A DNA stretch of 64,000 nt from Candidatus Methylacidiphilum fumarolicum (GCF_949774925.1 NZ_OX458932.1:2046001-2110000); one strand, 5' to 3'; shown: positions 52,929 through 62,920, counted from the stretch's first letter. The notes: generated by a model not told the origin, from the sequence alone. A program made the numbers and translations.

Positions 52929-54203
52929 ATGGCTAACACATTCATACGCAAAGTACTCGCAAGACAAGTCCTTGACTCAAGGGGAAATCCTACAGTAGAA
53001 GCTGAAATTCATTTAGAAAGTGGAATCAAGGCTAGAGCGATTGTTCCCTCTGGAGCAAGTACAGGGAGTAACGAGGCCCTGGAATTAAGAGATGGTAACA
53101 AGGAACGGTATGGGGGCAAAGAAGTTTCTAAAGCCATTAGGAATATAACAAAAACAATAGCTCCGGAGCTAATAGGAAAAGATGCAGCTAACCAAGCGGA
53201 AATTGATCGGATATTGATTGATCTGGATGGCTCGAAAAACAAATCTGTCTTAGGAGCCAATGCCATTTTAGCAGTTTCTCTTTGTGTGGCACGGGCAGCA
53301 GCCATGGCCGAAGGCATTCCACTGTATAGGCATCTTGGAGGCTCACAAGCCATCACTCTTCCCATTCCTTTTGCCAATGTTATCAATGGTGGCGTTCATT
53401 CGGATGCGCCTCTTGATTTTCAAGAATTTATGATCGTGCCTAAAGGCGCTCCCTCATTCAAAGAAGGACTCAGGTATGGAGTAGAAATTTTTCATACCTT
53501 AAAAACTCTCCTCCAAGACAAAAAATTGGGAACAGGCATAGGAGATGAAGGAGGATTTGCCCCAGTTATTTCATCTGCTGATCAAGCTTTCGATTTACTT
53601 ATCGAAGCAACAGAAAGGGCTGGATATATTCCAGGAAAAGATGTTTTTTATGCCATGGATGCTGCGGCAACCGAACTTTTTGAAGAAAGCTCCAAAATTT
53701 ACGTATTCAAAAAGTCTCAACATATAAAGTTGCCAGCTTCGCATCTTATTGAACTGTACCGAGAGCTTGCTAAAAAGTATCCTCTTGTGTCAATCGAAGA
53801 TGGGATGGCTGAAAGCGATTGGGATGGCTGGAAACAGCTTACCCAACAGCTTGGAACTTCCCTTCAGCTGGTCGGAGACGATCTGTTTGTTACCAACAAG
53901 GAATTTCTTGAGCAAGGAATTAAAGAAAAAGTGGCCAATGCTATTCTTATCAAAGTAAATCAGGTGGGAACCCTGACAGAAACTTTTCATACAGTAGAAA
54001 CGGCTAAAAGGCATGGATACAAAGTCATGGTCAGTCATCGATCCGGAGAAAGTGAAGATCCTTTCATCGCCGATCTTTCAGTTGCCTTAAATGCCGGGCA
54101 AATTAAAACAGGATCTTTTTGTCGGTCAGATCGGTTATGTAAATACAACCAACTGCTTCGAATTGAAGAAGAGTTAGGAGAAAGTGCTATTTATGGAATT
54201 TAG
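52929..54203 (+). CDS. eno: Enolase
   Basis: The ATG at 52929 ([27 protein letters not shown]) is chosen because AAGGA lies 5 bases upstream; an earlier codon at 52914 adds five odd residues. The 424-residue protein has [32 protein letters not shown], the metal ligands in [24 protein letters not shown] and [10 protein letters not shown], the catalytic lysine in [13 protein letters not shown] and [17 protein letters not shown]. It interconverts 2-phosphoglycerate and phosphoenolpyruvate. DivIC/FtsB follows 20 bases later, an eno-ftsB order that is common in bacteria. Confidence 0.97.
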   Translation: MANTFIRKVLARQVLDSRGNPTVEAEIHLESGIKARAIVPSGASTGSNEALELRDGNKERYGGKEVSKAIRNITKTIAPELIGKDAANQAEIDRILIDLDGSKNKSVLGANAILAVSLCVARAAAMAEGIPLYRHLGGSQAITLPIPFANVINGGVHSDAPLDFQEFMIVPKGAPSFKEGLRYGVEIFHTLKTLLQDKKLGTGIGDEGGFAPVISSADQAFDLLIEATERAGYIPGKDVFYAMDAAATELFEESSKIYVFKKSQHIKLPASHLIELYRELAKKYPLVSIEDGMAESDWDGWKQLTQQLGTSLQLVGDDLFVTNKEFLEQGIKEKVANAILIKVNQVGTLTETFHTVETAKRHGYKVMVSHRSGESEDPFIADLSVALNAGQIKTGSFCRSDRLCKYNQLLRIEEELGESAIYGI

Positions 54204-54223
54204 CTTATTGGAGAGGCTATAAA

Positions 54224-54598
54224 GTGATTAAATTCAAATCTCTGAATTTTTGGATCTATTTTATCCAATCGACGAAGCTCCTTATTTTTTTGGGCTTGTT
54301 TGCGCTCCTCTTAAGTATCTTTATACCGATTATTCGCAAAATTGACCAGTTAGAAAAGAAAAAAGAGCTTCTTGCCAAAGAATACGCGGAGGCTGAATTA
54401 AAAAATAAAGAATTAAGTTGCAAGCTACATCTTCTGAAGCATGATCCAAGTTTTATTGAACGGATCGCTCGTGACCGTTTGAACATGGGAAAACCAGGTG
54501 AAATTATATTCCGATTTTATCCTTATGGCTATGTTCCGTTGAATAAAAAAAGTGTTAACAAACGGGAAAATAAAGAACCAGTAGAAAAGAAACCCTAA
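54224..54598 (+). CDS. FtsB/DivIC-type septum formation protein
   Basis: A 124-residue single-pass protein: a basic start, one membrane helix (TKLLIFLGLFALLLSIFIPII, about 17-37), then a coiled coil (IDQLEKKKELLAKEYAEAEL) and the short conserved tail DPSFIERIARDRLNMGKPGEII, the DivIC/FtsB signature. FtsB works with FtsL and FtsQ to trigger septal wall synthesis. The start is GTG. The eno-ftsB linkage supports the call. The last 20 residues are Lys/Glu-rich and variable. Confidence 0.9.
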   Translation: MIKFKSLNFWIYFIQSTKLLIFLGLFALLLSIFIPIIRKIDQLEKKKELLAKEYAEAELKNKELSCKLHLLKHDPSFIERIARDRLNMGKPGEIIFRFYPYGYVPLNKKSVNKRENKEPVEKKP

Positions 54599-54599
54599 A

Positions 54600-55694
54600 C
54601 TAGTTCATAAAATATAAAGCAATACTGTCAGCGACAAGCAAACCACGCCGCGTCAGCACAAACCGTTCTCCTACTATCCTTCCTAGCCCTTCAAAGACAA
54701 GCCACTGAATGACTTCCCTTTCTTTTTGGCCAAAATAGCTTAAAGCCACTCCTTGATTGGTTCGAAGGCCCAAAAAGATTTTTTCCTTGTTCTTAGATTC
54801 TCCATCCAATGACTCCATCTCGGCTATGGCAAGCTGCCCTTCCTTTACCGCTTTGACATAAAGGGAGTGATCAGCAACATTTTTCCATCTTTTGGTTCCT
54901 ACTGTTGAACAGGCGCTAGGACCAATACCTAAATAATCTTTGCCTTGCCAGTAAGCTTGATTGTGAAGGGATTTATATCCAGGGAGAGCAAAGTTGGAAA
55001 TCTCATAATGGATAAAACCATGCTTGGTTAATAAATCAGAAGCTTCATACATCATTTCAATCTCTTTTTGTTCATCACGACGAAATTTCCCTTCTTGTAA
55101 GGCTTTGAAAAATGGCGTGTTTTCCTCGTAGGTTAAACAATAAAGGGAAATATGCTTGGGAGCTAAATCCAGAGCCATTTGTAAAGATTGTTTTAAAGAT
55201 TGTAGATCCTGCCCTGGAATGCCAAAGATAAAATCCAAATTGATATTTTCAATCCCCGCTTTTCTAAGAAGATAAACCGAGTCGACCACATCCTTAGGCT
55301 TATGTCTTCTACCAAGAATCAACAGGTCTTGTTCGTTCATTGATTGGGCTCCTACGCTCACTCGGTTAACACCAACTTCTTTCCATTCGGCTGCTTTTTG
55401 CTCTGTAATCGTCCTTGGATTGGCTTCAATCGTTAGCTCTTGAAGGTTTTCCTTACGAAGAATAGAGAGAAGCTGTTTGATTTCTTCTGATTTGGCTAAA
55501 GAGGGGGTGCCCCCTCCTATATATACCGTTTTTGGATCCAAAGAATAATAGTCTTTTAAAATTTCTACCTCCCTAATTAGAGCTTCTGTCAAAAGTGCTA
55601 TGTCTTTTCTTTTCCCTATTGTTACGTAAAATCCACAATAAGGACAAATAATGGCACAGAAAGGGAAATGGAAATAAAGATGTTCAATGCGCAT
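54600..55694 (-). CDS. hemW: HemW-like radical SAM protein
   Basis: A 364-residue radical SAM protein that begins YFHFPFCAIICPYCGFYVT: the three cysteines of CxxxCxxC bind the 4Fe-4S cluster. The CxF after the third cysteine groups it with HemW rather than with HemN, which is longer and has a further N-terminal tip. VYIGGGTPSLAKSEEI, LTIEANPRTIT, VSVGAQSMNEQDLLILGRRH and the C-terminal YWQGKDYLGIGPSA are family hallmarks. HemW binds heme and hands it to enzymes; older annotations call it coproporphyrinogen III oxidase. The gene converges on ftsB with 1 base between. Confidence 0.9.
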   Translation of the reverse strand: MRIEHLYFHFPFCAIICPYCGFYVTIGKRKDIALLTEALIREVEILKDYYSLDPKTVYIGGGTPSLAKSEEIKQLLSILRKENLQELTIEANPRTITEQKAAEWKEVGVNRVSVGAQSMNEQDLLILGRRHKPKDVVDSVYLLRKAGIENINLDFIFGIPGQDLQSLKQSLQMALDLAPKHISLYCLTYEENTPFFKALQEGKFRRDEQKEIEMMYEASDLLTKHGFIHYEISNFALPGYKSLHNQAYWQGKDYLGIGPSACSTVGTKRWKNVADHSLYVKAVKEGQLAIAEMESLDGESKNKEKIFLGLRTNQGVALSYFGQKEREVIQWLVFEGLGRIVGERFVLTRRGLLVADSIALYFMN

Positions 55695-55788
55695 AAAAAT
55701 GCTACAATAATCAGGCTTTGGTTCGATAAGATAAAATACACTATCTTCAGAGAACGTGGATTAAAAGTGCAAAACTCCTCTTAATCTC

Positions 55789-56715
55789 ATGATGGCAAAC
55801 AGCAAGATCGAAGAGTCGATCGACTGGTCAGTTATTATTGTTACTTTTCAGAGTCAAAAAGTTATAAAAAATTGTCTTGAGGCTTTATTCTGCCAAAGAG
55901 GCGTGCGTATTGAAATCTTTGTCGTTGACAATAATTCAACAGACGGCACAAAAGCAATCCTTGAAGCGTTGTCCACTAAGATTTTTTTTATCGAGAATCC
56001 CAGTAATGAGGGTTTTGCTAAAGCCGCCAACAAACCTCTCTCCCAAGCGAAAGGCCGATTTGTTTTATTTCTTAATCCTGATGTTGTGATTAAAAATCCT
56101 TATTTCTTAGGAAAACTAGCTGCTTTATTCGATGAATCAAAAACGGTTGGAGCCATTGGCCCCTCGTTATATTATCCTGATGGGAAGATTCAGTCGACTA
56201 CCAGTTTGCAATATCCCAATCAAAAATGGACACTTGGATCTATCCCAAAATATCCTGGGAATATTGCTGCATTGCTTGGAGCCTGCCTAGCCATCCGTAA
56301 GGAGATACTCGATCAAATTGGCGGTTTTGACGAAGACTATTTCCTTTATGGAGAGGATCAAGATATTTGTTTGCGCATCCGTAAGCTTGGGTTTAGTCTT
56401 GCCTACAGCCCCCAAATTCAAGCGTATCATGTTGGAGGGCATAGCAGCGAGAACCTTTCTTACAAACTTCTATGGGACAGAAAACTACAAGCCGAATATA
56501 TTTTCTACAAAAAGCACTATCCTCAAAAAGCCATCAATCTAATCGCCTTTTCTCAGCTGATTAAAAGCAATTGGCAACTCTTTCTCCTCTTCTTTTTTGG
56601 AAGCTCTCTCTTGCCAAAAAGCCGACTTCATGAAAAAATCTGCAAATACAAGGCAATTCGTTCTCAGGCTTTTGCCCATCTTTTCCATCGATTCAACCAA
56701 CAAAGACAACCATGA
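55789..56715 (+). CDS. Family 2 glycosyltransferase, rhamnosyltransferase-like
   Basis: The 308-residue enzyme has SVIIVTFQSQKVIKNCLEAL, VDNNSTDGTKAI, PSNEGFAKAAN, FLNPDVVIKNPYF (acidic metal site), LLGACLAIRKEILDQIGGFDE and FLYGEDQDICLRIR. These are the marks of the WbbL/RfbF subgroup and it resembles the gene at 19407. A start at 55789 or the next ATG cannot be separated. It overlaps the next gene by 4 bases (ATGA), so the two are coupled in a small glycan operon. Confidence 0.87.
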   Translation: MMANSKIEESIDWSVIIVTFQSQKVIKNCLEALFCQRGVRIEIFVVDNNSTDGTKAILEALSTKIFFIENPSNEGFAKAANKPLSQAKGRFVLFLNPDVVIKNPYFLGKLAALFDESKTVGAIGPSLYYPDGKIQSTTSLQYPNQKWTLGSIPKYPGNIAALLGACLAIRKEILDQIGGFDEDYFLYGEDQDICLRIRKLGFSLAYSPQIQAYHVGGHSSENLSYKLLWDRKLQAEYIFYKKHYPQKAINLIAFSQLIKSNWQLFLLFFFGSSLLPKSRLHEKICKYKAIRSQAFAHLFHRFNQQRQP

Positions 56716-57458
56716 TGACTCAGGACTTTAAGAAAGATTTTTTCGTTCTGCTTTCCCTTTTCGATGCCAAAAAAGCTTTTGCTTTTAGTCGGTATAATGA
56801 TGGAGAAGCTCTCATTTTATCTAATCAGAAAGTTGGTTGCAAAGGAGAATGGGAATATAATCCCACAAAGAATCTATCTTTCAGAGCTGATTTAAGAAAA
56901 TCTCTCCAAGCAACCGATCCTAGATTCTTTTATGGAGTACCATCTTGGGACACAAGTCCAGAGATGCATAAAACCGTTTTGCGTTATATCCAAGTTCCTC
57001 TTTCTCAAATCACTTTTGCCGCACTTTTTGCTAATGCAAATCATGATCTTTTTCTCAAAGAATTCCATCCACGAATCAAAAATTGGCCTTATGAAATCTT
57101 TTTTATAGGAAACTCCAAATTGAACCCCCAATTAATCCAGAATGTCACAGGAGCAAAAGAAATTCTGCCAATCTATGGCAACTGCATCCGCTTTTGGGAC
57201 AAAAACAAAAACAAAATTTTAGCTCAACTAGATTGGATGGCAACAAGATCAGACCATTCCCTATTTCTTATTGCAGCAGGCCCTTTAGGCAAGATATTGA
57301 TCCATGCTCTTTGGGAAATTTCTCCAAATAATACCTATTTAGATATCGGTTCAGCTCTTGACCCACTCCTTTTTGGGAAAAATACCAGAGCCTATCATAA
57401 AGATGCCCAAAACCGATCGCTAGTTCTCCAATGGGCTCCCAGAGGAGAATCTAACTAA
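56712..57458 (+). CDS. GT-D-fold-like glycosyltransferase (DUF1792-like)
   Basis: The 248-residue protein starts the domain with FAFSRYNDGEALIL; RxxDGE is the metal/donor motif of GT-D enzymes such as the streptococcal DUF1792 glucosyltransferase. Later, FLIAAGPLGKILIHALWEIS and YLDIGSALDPLL form the Rossmann-like half seen in that family. It would act on a surface glycan beside the upstream GT2 gene, with which it overlaps by 4 bases. The identification rests on motif order, not on overall similarity, and so is moderate. Confidence 0.6.
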   Translation: MMTQDFKKDFFVLLSLFDAKKAFAFSRYNDGEALILSNQKVGCKGEWEYNPTKNLSFRADLRKSLQATDPRFFYGVPSWDTSPEMHKTVLRYIQVPLSQITFAALFANANHDLFLKEFHPRIKNWPYEIFFIGNSKLNPQLIQNVTGAKEILPIYGNCIRFWDKNKNKILAQLDWMATRSDHSLFLIAAGPLGKILIHALWEISPNNTYLDIGSALDPLLFGKNTRAYHKDAQNRSLVLQWAPRGESN

Positions 57459-57468
57459 ATGGAAAAAT

Positions 57469-58128
57469 TTATAAAAGACGTTTAGCAACGACTCTTTGGG
57501 AAAGAAGCAAAGGAGAACTAGTGAATATCTGCCACTGGGAGCTTTCTAGATGTAATGCCTGAATGAACTCTTGATCACAAAAACCCGCTTGAACCGCACG
57601 GCAAACTACTGGATAAGCCGCTCGAACCAATCCAATTTTATGAAAAACCCAAAGTTCAAACCTCTGGAAATAAGAGCGGTAAGGCTCCGAAAATACTAAG
57701 AGAAATGCATTGCTATTTTGTATTTTTTCGCTAATCCTCTGTATTTTCGATTCATCAAAAGCATAAAAGAACCAATTGGCTATAATAAAAGAGTATCTGT
57801 CCCAAACTTCGAATTCGAGAATATCCGTTTGAACCCATTTCCAAGGAAGTGGCCATTTTATAGGACGAGGCGTGCTATCAATTCCAGTAATGTCGATCTT
57901 TTCCCGAAGCGATTTATCAGAATAAAGAAATCTACCTAAATATCCATCCGAATCACCTAATAAAAGACCAGAAGAAAATTGGTGAATATGTTTTTTTAAA
58001 ACTCTTGCAAACCAATGATAAGTCCTCATGGTCAAGTGCAGCCGTGAGAGCTCATTTGCTTTTTGAGAAGCAATTTGTAGCTGTCTTGATTGAATTGGTG
58101 AATTTTCAGTAATGAGGATCCTTCCCAT
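57469..58128 (-). CDS. Methyltransferase-like protein
   Basis: A 219-residue protein whose middle resembles the core of a class I methyltransferase: GLLLGDSDGYLGRFLYSD (motif I with GDSDG), DITGIDSTPRP (acidic motif II) and YSFIIANWFFYAFDE (motif IV region). Motif I lacks the usual GxGxG spacing, so SAM binding is uncertain. The C-terminal part RAAYPVVCRAVQAGFC is unassigned. It is convergent with the glycosyltransferase pair, so a joint role in glycan modification is only a guess. Confidence 0.45.
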   Translation of the reverse strand: MGRILITENSPIQSRQLQIASQKANELSRLHLTMRTYHWFARVLKKHIHQFSSGLLLGDSDGYLGRFLYSDKSLREKIDITGIDSTPRPIKWPLPWKWVQTDILEFEVWDRYSFIIANWFFYAFDESKIQRISEKIQNSNAFLLVFSEPYRSYFQRFELWVFHKIGLVRAAYPVVCRAVQAGFCDQEFIQALHLESSQWQIFTSSPLLLSQRVVAKRLL

Positions 58129-58239
58129 TGTTATTTTTTTTTACATTTCTTGTGAAATAAACTTATTTTTAAAAGGGAAACAAAAAGAAAAAACTTACTT
58201 TTGTTCATCGCCCTTTTTCCACGCAAGTGTGTTTACACT

Positions 58240-58680
58240 ATGAACATCAATAAACAACCTACCACTTCGTACCGGTGGGAAACTTTTTCCCACATGGCAG
58301 ACATCGGCATTAGGGGCTTTGGCAATAGTCCAGAAGAAGCTCTGATCGCCGTATCTCTGGCACTGATTTCCGTCATAACCGATCCCCAAAAAGTCAGTCC
58401 CACAAGCTCTGTCAGTATAATCTGTCAGGACGATAGTTATGACTTACTCCTCTACGATTGGTTAAATTGTCTGATATTTAAAATGGCTACAGAAAATATG
58501 CTTTTTTCAGCATTCGAAGTGGAATTACACTTACCATTTTTACGAGGAACCGCTTGGGGAGAAACCGTAGATAGAGAAAAACACAATCCGGCAGTGGAAG
58601 TCAAAGGAGCAACTTTTACAGAGCTTTTTTTTGGGCAGAATGGTAATCAATGGATAGCGCAATGTATAGTAGACGTATAA
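58240..58680 (+). CDS. Archease
   Basis: Archease stimulates the RtcB RNA ligase by aiding its guanylylation and letting it use several NTPs. The ATG at 58240 (MNINKQPTT) gives 146 residues; an upstream ATG at 58201 adds 13. Family motifs are FSHMADIGIRGFGNSPEEAL, where the conserved DxGI and histidine sit, LLYDWLNCLIFKM, FSAFEVEL and VEVKGATFTELF. rtcB follows at 59954 on the same strand, 1.3 kb away, with a decayed IS607 element in between, so the archease-rtcB pair has been split by that insertion. Confidence 0.88.
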   Translation: MNINKQPTTSYRWETFSHMADIGIRGFGNSPEEALIAVSLALISVITDPQKVSPTSSVSIICQDDSYDLLLYDWLNCLIFKMATENMLFSAFEVELHLPFLRGTAWGETVDREKHNPAVEVKGATFTELFFGQNGNQWIAQCIVDV

Positions 58681-58711
58681 GGAGCTGGTGATCCTTTCTA
58701 TCCTCTCGAAA

Positions 58712-59881
58712 TGGTTTGAACAGTTCCATAAAAACGGCACTTTCTTGCGCAGTAATGTATAGCTTGAACCTGTCGCACAAGATGGTTAGCATTCAAAAGT
58801 CCCCCTGAGTTCCTGGGGGTTTCTGCCCAAACGCTGCGACGATGGGAATGTGAGCAATTCTTCTGTATGTTCGAAGTTACCAATAACACACCACAGATGC
58901 CAATTGGGCAGTTAGAAGTCGCCTTCAAGAACTTTTGGGCAGGACGTGCAAAGTCCCCGAAGTACCGCAAGAAAGGTGGGCATGACTGTTTTAGCCTGAC
59001 CAACGACCAATTTTCCCTTGACGGGTGCCACATCCGCATACCCAACCTGGGTTAGGTAGGGAGGTGAGAGTCGTAGCGTTTCACTGCCAAGATCCTGTCT
59101 GCTACCGTCTTTCGGAGGTGGACCGGTGGATTTTCAGCATTTCTCTTGATACTGACGCTATCGCCCTGCGTCCCACCGACAGCCAAGGCGCGATTGGGGA
59201 GGATTTAGGGGTATCGGCCATGGCACCCTCTCCAGGAAAGAAAAGGCCATCGGTTCCAATCCACCCAAGGCCTTAATCAAGCGATTGCAGCGACCGCCTT
59301 AGAGTCTCTCGCTCAAGCACCAAGCCACCAAGAGAAAGATCAGGTGGGCGGGCAATGCTCTGGTTCCCAAAGGAACACGGTTGCCCGTATCGGAGAATGC
59401 GAAAAAGACAAGAGCCAAGGGGGTCTAGGCTCCACACCCGCATCGCTAATATCCGGCAGGACGCCTGGCATAAGCTCACCTCCAACCTCACCTGACATTT
59501 TCATCCCATTATCACTCAATACTGGAATGGGCGTGGGAGGCTGAAAAGCTATCCCCTAGCCCGGTCCATTGCCGACAGGAGTATTTTCGAATTTTAGCGA
59601 TAATTAGAATACTAGGCGGAATAGAGTGGGGGTTTGCCGGTGGACTTGCCCGGACTGTGGAAGCCTTTAGGACCGGGACGTGAATGCGGCCAAGTCTCTA
59701 CTGGCGTATGGCTTGGCAGGACTAAGCGACTCTACGGCGTGTTTCGCTTGATCTGAAACTTGGGGTGAGGAAGGCACCAGCCATCATCGCAAGAGGGGGG
59801 AGAGAACGGCTTCGTAAAAGCAGGAAATTAGCTTTGTTTCGGCTGACGAGCTGAAAAAAGCGAGTCTGACGGAACGGATGG
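58712..59881 (+). mobile_element. IS607-type element relic, tnpA fragment plus tnpB (copy B)
   Basis: The left end (GGTTTGAACAGTT) leads into a TnpA DNA-binding piece (EFLGVSAQTLRRWECEQF) that stops after about 50 codons. TnpB pieces follow in several frames: PIGQLEVAFKNFWAGRAK, YRKKGGHDCFSLTNDQF and HIRIPNLG (58900-59050); WIFSISL then IGEDLGV with the RuvC-I aspartate (59120-59220); IANIRQDAWHKLTSNLT (about 59450); and the zinc ribbon WTCPDCGS, then DRDVNAAKSL (59645-59700). Many stops intervene, so no nuclease is made. The 70-base right end matches copy A at 7495-7575. It lies between archease and rtcB. Confidence 0.78.
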
Positions 59882-59953
59882 GAATTTTGTAAGCCCCTTC
59901 TATAATTGCAATTTCCTTGAATGAGGATTTTATTTCTAAAAGGAGGGGTAGTT

Positions 59954-61384
59954 ATGGAAATGTCCTTGCTTGAAAAAATTTCAGAGAGCTGTTGGCAGAT
60001 TCCTGCTCATGGGACAATGAGGGTTCCAGTGATTATTTATGGATCTGAAAAAATAATCCAACAAATGGATCAAAAAGTTGCCGAACAGGCTTCCAACGTT
60101 GCCTCTTTACCTGGAATTGTTAAAGCATCTTTTGTAATGCCTGATGCTCATTGGGGATATGGATTTCCGATAGGAGGCGTTGCAGCTTTCGATCCCGATC
60201 AAGATGGAGTGATATCGGCAGGAGGCGTTGGATTTGATATCTCCTGTGGAGTCAGAACCCTTTTAACAGGATTGCAAGAAAAAGACATCGAGCCAATCAA
60301 AAATAAACTTGCCGATCTTCTATTCAAAGAAATTCCAGCAGGAGTGGGGAGTCATGGAAAGATTCACTTGGATAAGAACGAAATGGATAAGATGCTTGTC
60401 GGTGGTGCAAAATGGGCTATAGAACAAGGCTATGGAAAAGAGGAGGATCTTCAGAGAATTGAAGAAGGGGGATGTATGCCTGGAGCTGATCCTCAAGCCG
60501 TTTCCAATCTTGCAAAAGAACGGCAAGCAAAAGAAATGGGCACGTTGGGATCAGGGAACCATTATGCGGAGGTACAAGTTGTTGGCAAAATTTTTGATGA
60601 GGCAATAGCCAAACTACTTTCCATCCATGAAGGAGATATCGTAGTGAGTATTCATTGTGGATCAAGAGGCTTAGGACATCAAATTGGGACGGATTATTTA
60701 AAGGAGATGGTAGTTTGTGCGCAAAAACTCAAGATTGAATTACCCGAAAGAGAACTCGCCTGTGCTCCGATCCAATCGGATCTTGGGAAGAGGTATCTTG
60801 GAGCGATGCGAGCAGGAATTAATTGTGCGTTGGCTAACAGGCAGATCCTCACGCATTTGATTAGAAAAGTATTTTCCTATTTCTTTCCAAATATTTTCAT
60901 GCCTCTGCTCTATGATGTCTCTCACAATACCTGCAAAGTCGAGGAGCATTCGATTAATGGAGGCTCAAAAAAACTTTTTGTGCATCGAAAAGGAGCCACT
61001 CGTGCTTTTGGTCCAGGACACCACGAAATTCCTGAAGATCTGAAAGAGGCTGGTCAACCAGTCCTTATAGGTGGCAGCATGGGTACCCATTCCTATATCT
61101 TGGTTGGTACAACTCAAAGCGAACGGCTTGCTTTTTCTTCTGCAGTACATGGAGCTGGGAGAGCCATGAGCAGATCTAAGGCTTTGAAAGAGTGGAAAGG
61201 CAAAGAGATCATTAAAAGCCTTGAAGCAAAAGGCATTCTGATTCGAGCTGTTTCAGAGCGCGGTGTTGCTGAAGAAGCCCCCTTAGCCTATAAGGATGTC
61301 AGTGATGTCGTAGAAGCGGCACATAAAGCAGAGCTTGCAAAACTGATCGCCAGACTCGATCCCTTAATTTGTATCAAAGGCTGA
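59954..61384 (+). CDS. rtcB: RNA-splicing ligase RtcB
   Basis: RtcB joins RNA 2',3'-cyclic phosphate ends to 5'-OH ends with GTP and manganese. The ATG at 59954 has AGGAGG 8 bases upstream and starts MEMSLLEKI; an earlier codon at 59921 lies before that site. The 476-residue protein has MPDAHWGYGFPIGGVAAFD, GVGFDISCGVRTL (metal Cys), GTLGSGNHYAEVQ, SIHCGSRGLGHQI, HNTCKVEEH, and the guanylylated histidine region SSAVHGAGRAMSRSKA. All metal and active-site residues I could check are present. The intact reading frame despite the insertion upstream suggests it is still expressed, presumably from its own or an element-borne promoter. Confidence 0.96.
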   Translation: MEMSLLEKISESCWQIPAHGTMRVPVIIYGSEKIIQQMDQKVAEQASNVASLPGIVKASFVMPDAHWGYGFPIGGVAAFDPDQDGVISAGGVGFDISCGVRTLLTGLQEKDIEPIKNKLADLLFKEIPAGVGSHGKIHLDKNEMDKMLVGGAKWAIEQGYGKEEDLQRIEEGGCMPGADPQAVSNLAKERQAKEMGTLGSGNHYAEVQVVGKIFDEAIAKLLSIHEGDIVVSIHCGSRGLGHQIGTDYLKEMVVCAQKLKIELPERELACAPIQSDLGKRYLGAMRAGINCALANRQILTHLIRKVFSYFFPNIFMPLLYDVSHNTCKVEEHSINGGSKKLFVHRKGATRAFGPGHHEIPEDLKEAGQPVLIGGSMGTHSYILVGTTQSERLAFSSAVHGAGRAMSRSKALKEWKGKEIIKSLEAKGILIRAVSERGVAEEAPLAYKDVSDVVEAAHKAELAKLIARLDPLICIKG

Positions 61385-61707
61385 TTGCATCCACACTACA
61401 GATTGTTCTATTCAAGTCATCTTTGGTTAGCAAAAGAGTTTAAGACTAATACTTCTGGATGAGGGAAACCTATTCCGCTGTCATTTTCCTTCCCGACAGT
61501 CATTAGCCTTAGGAAAGATTATCTTATACCCAAAATAGGGTAAGAGAGAGGCAAACAATTTATCACTAACTATTATCTACCTTCTCTTCTCCTCTGGCTG
61601 AGTAGGAGGACTCGTCTGTTCATAACGAGGGAAAAGTAGAAATATTCCAAAAAATAAAGAATGATTTTTTTGCTTGGAAAAACCATATTACACATAAATT
61701 CAACACA
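61385..61707. other. Intergenic region between rtcB and the site-2 protease
   Basis: About 320 AT-rich bases with short open frames on the minus strand only. The stretch CTACCTTCTCTTCTCCTCTGG near 61580 is pyrimidine-rich. No clear terminator, RNA gene or promoter was picked out by eye. Confidence 0.4.
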
Positions 61708-62811
61708 ATGAAATGGTCTTGGAGGATTGGTTCTATTTTTGGCATTCAAATTTACGTTCATTTCACTTTCTTCCTTCTTCTTAGTTGGATTGCTGTAGTT
61801 TATTATTCAGAAAGGGGAAGTCTGGAAGATGCCCTTTTGGGTATTCTTTTTACTCTGGCTCTTTTTTTTGTCATTGTGCTTCATGAATTAGGACATGCGA
61901 CTGCGGCCCGGTTTTTTAAAATTTCTACAAAAGATATTACGCTATTACCCATTGGCGGTGTAGCCAGGCTTGAAAAAATACCAGAAGATCCCATTCAAGA
62001 GCTGATCGTTGCCATAGCTGGACCTGCCGTCAATATCATTCTAGCACTATTCCTATACCTCATTATGGTCATAGTTGGAATTCCCATCGATGCTAAACAG
62101 CCAGACATGATCCATGGCAACATCCTGGCTCAATTTTTTTGGACGAATATCATTTTAGCTGGATTTAATCTCATACCTGCTTTCCCAATGGATGGCGGCA
62201 GAATTTTACGTGGGCTTTTAGGAATTAAGATGGATTTTCTGCACGCTACCCGAATAGCCGCTTCGGTTGGTCAAACGATTGCTTTGGCTTTTGGATTTAT
62301 TGGACTTTTTACCAATCCTTTTCTTATTCTAATTGCTCTATTCGTATGGTTTGGAGCTTCTCAAGAAGCAAACTTAGCTCAGGTCAAATTTACTCTTAGT
62401 AAAACCACTATCAGCCATCTTATGCTCCGGGAATTCCACGTTCTTTCACCTACAGACACTTTAGCAAAGGCTATCGAAATCACTCTCGCTACCCAACAGC
62501 ATGATTTCCCCGTCGTGGAGAACAACAAACTGGTTGGGATGCTCTACAGGGCAGATCTGCTCATGGGCTTGATGCAAAAGGGCCAGGATGCTTTCGTAGA
62601 GGAAGTCATGACCAGAGAGTTTGTAGTCGTTGAATCTTCTGATAAAGCCGAAGAGGTGTTCTCCAAACTCCAATCTATTCCCTATGCCACCATTCCCGTG
62701 ACAGAGAAAGGAGAACTTGTCGGGTTGTTGACTAAGGAAAACATCGCTGAATTTTTGATGTTTCATACGGCTATGACAGAACGAAAAACCAGATCCTTTT
62801 TTGAGACATAA
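61708..62811 (+). CDS. Site-2 protease-like metallopeptidase with CBS domains
   Basis: The 367-residue membrane protein has the M50 zinc motif VLHELGHATAARFF (HExxH near residue 60) and the third ligand in FNLIPAFPMDGGRILRGL (about 155-172), embedded in 5-6 membrane helices. The C-terminal 140 residues hold two CBS repeats (VLSPTDTLAKAIEITLATQQHDF and VVESSDKAEEVFSKLQSI with PVTEKGELVGLLTKENI) that usually bind adenosine nucleotides and tune activity. Enzymes of this class cut anti-sigma factors or other membrane proteins inside the bilayer. Substrate is unknown. Confidence 0.92.
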   Translation: MKWSWRIGSIFGIQIYVHFTFFLLLSWIAVVYYSERGSLEDALLGILFTLALFFVIVLHELGHATAARFFKISTKDITLLPIGGVARLEKIPEDPIQELIVAIAGPAVNIILALFLYLIMVIVGIPIDAKQPDMIHGNILAQFFWTNIILAGFNLIPAFPMDGGRILRGLLGIKMDFLHATRIAASVGQTIALAFGFIGLFTNPFLILIALFVWFGASQEANLAQVKFTLSKTTISHLMLREFHVLSPTDTLAKAIEITLATQQHDFPVVENNKLVGMLYRADLLMGLMQKGQDAFVEEVMTREFVVVESSDKAEEVFSKLQSIPYATIPVTEKGELVGLLTKENIAEFLMFHTAMTERKTRSFFET

Positions 62812-62920
62812 AAGAAGCATGCGCTATACTAGATCTGAAAGAAGCTTTTATGATAGAAAGCCTTTCCCTAACAAGTCCATTCATGTCCCTTCTTGCTTTA
62901 AAAATTGTCTTGAATGAACC

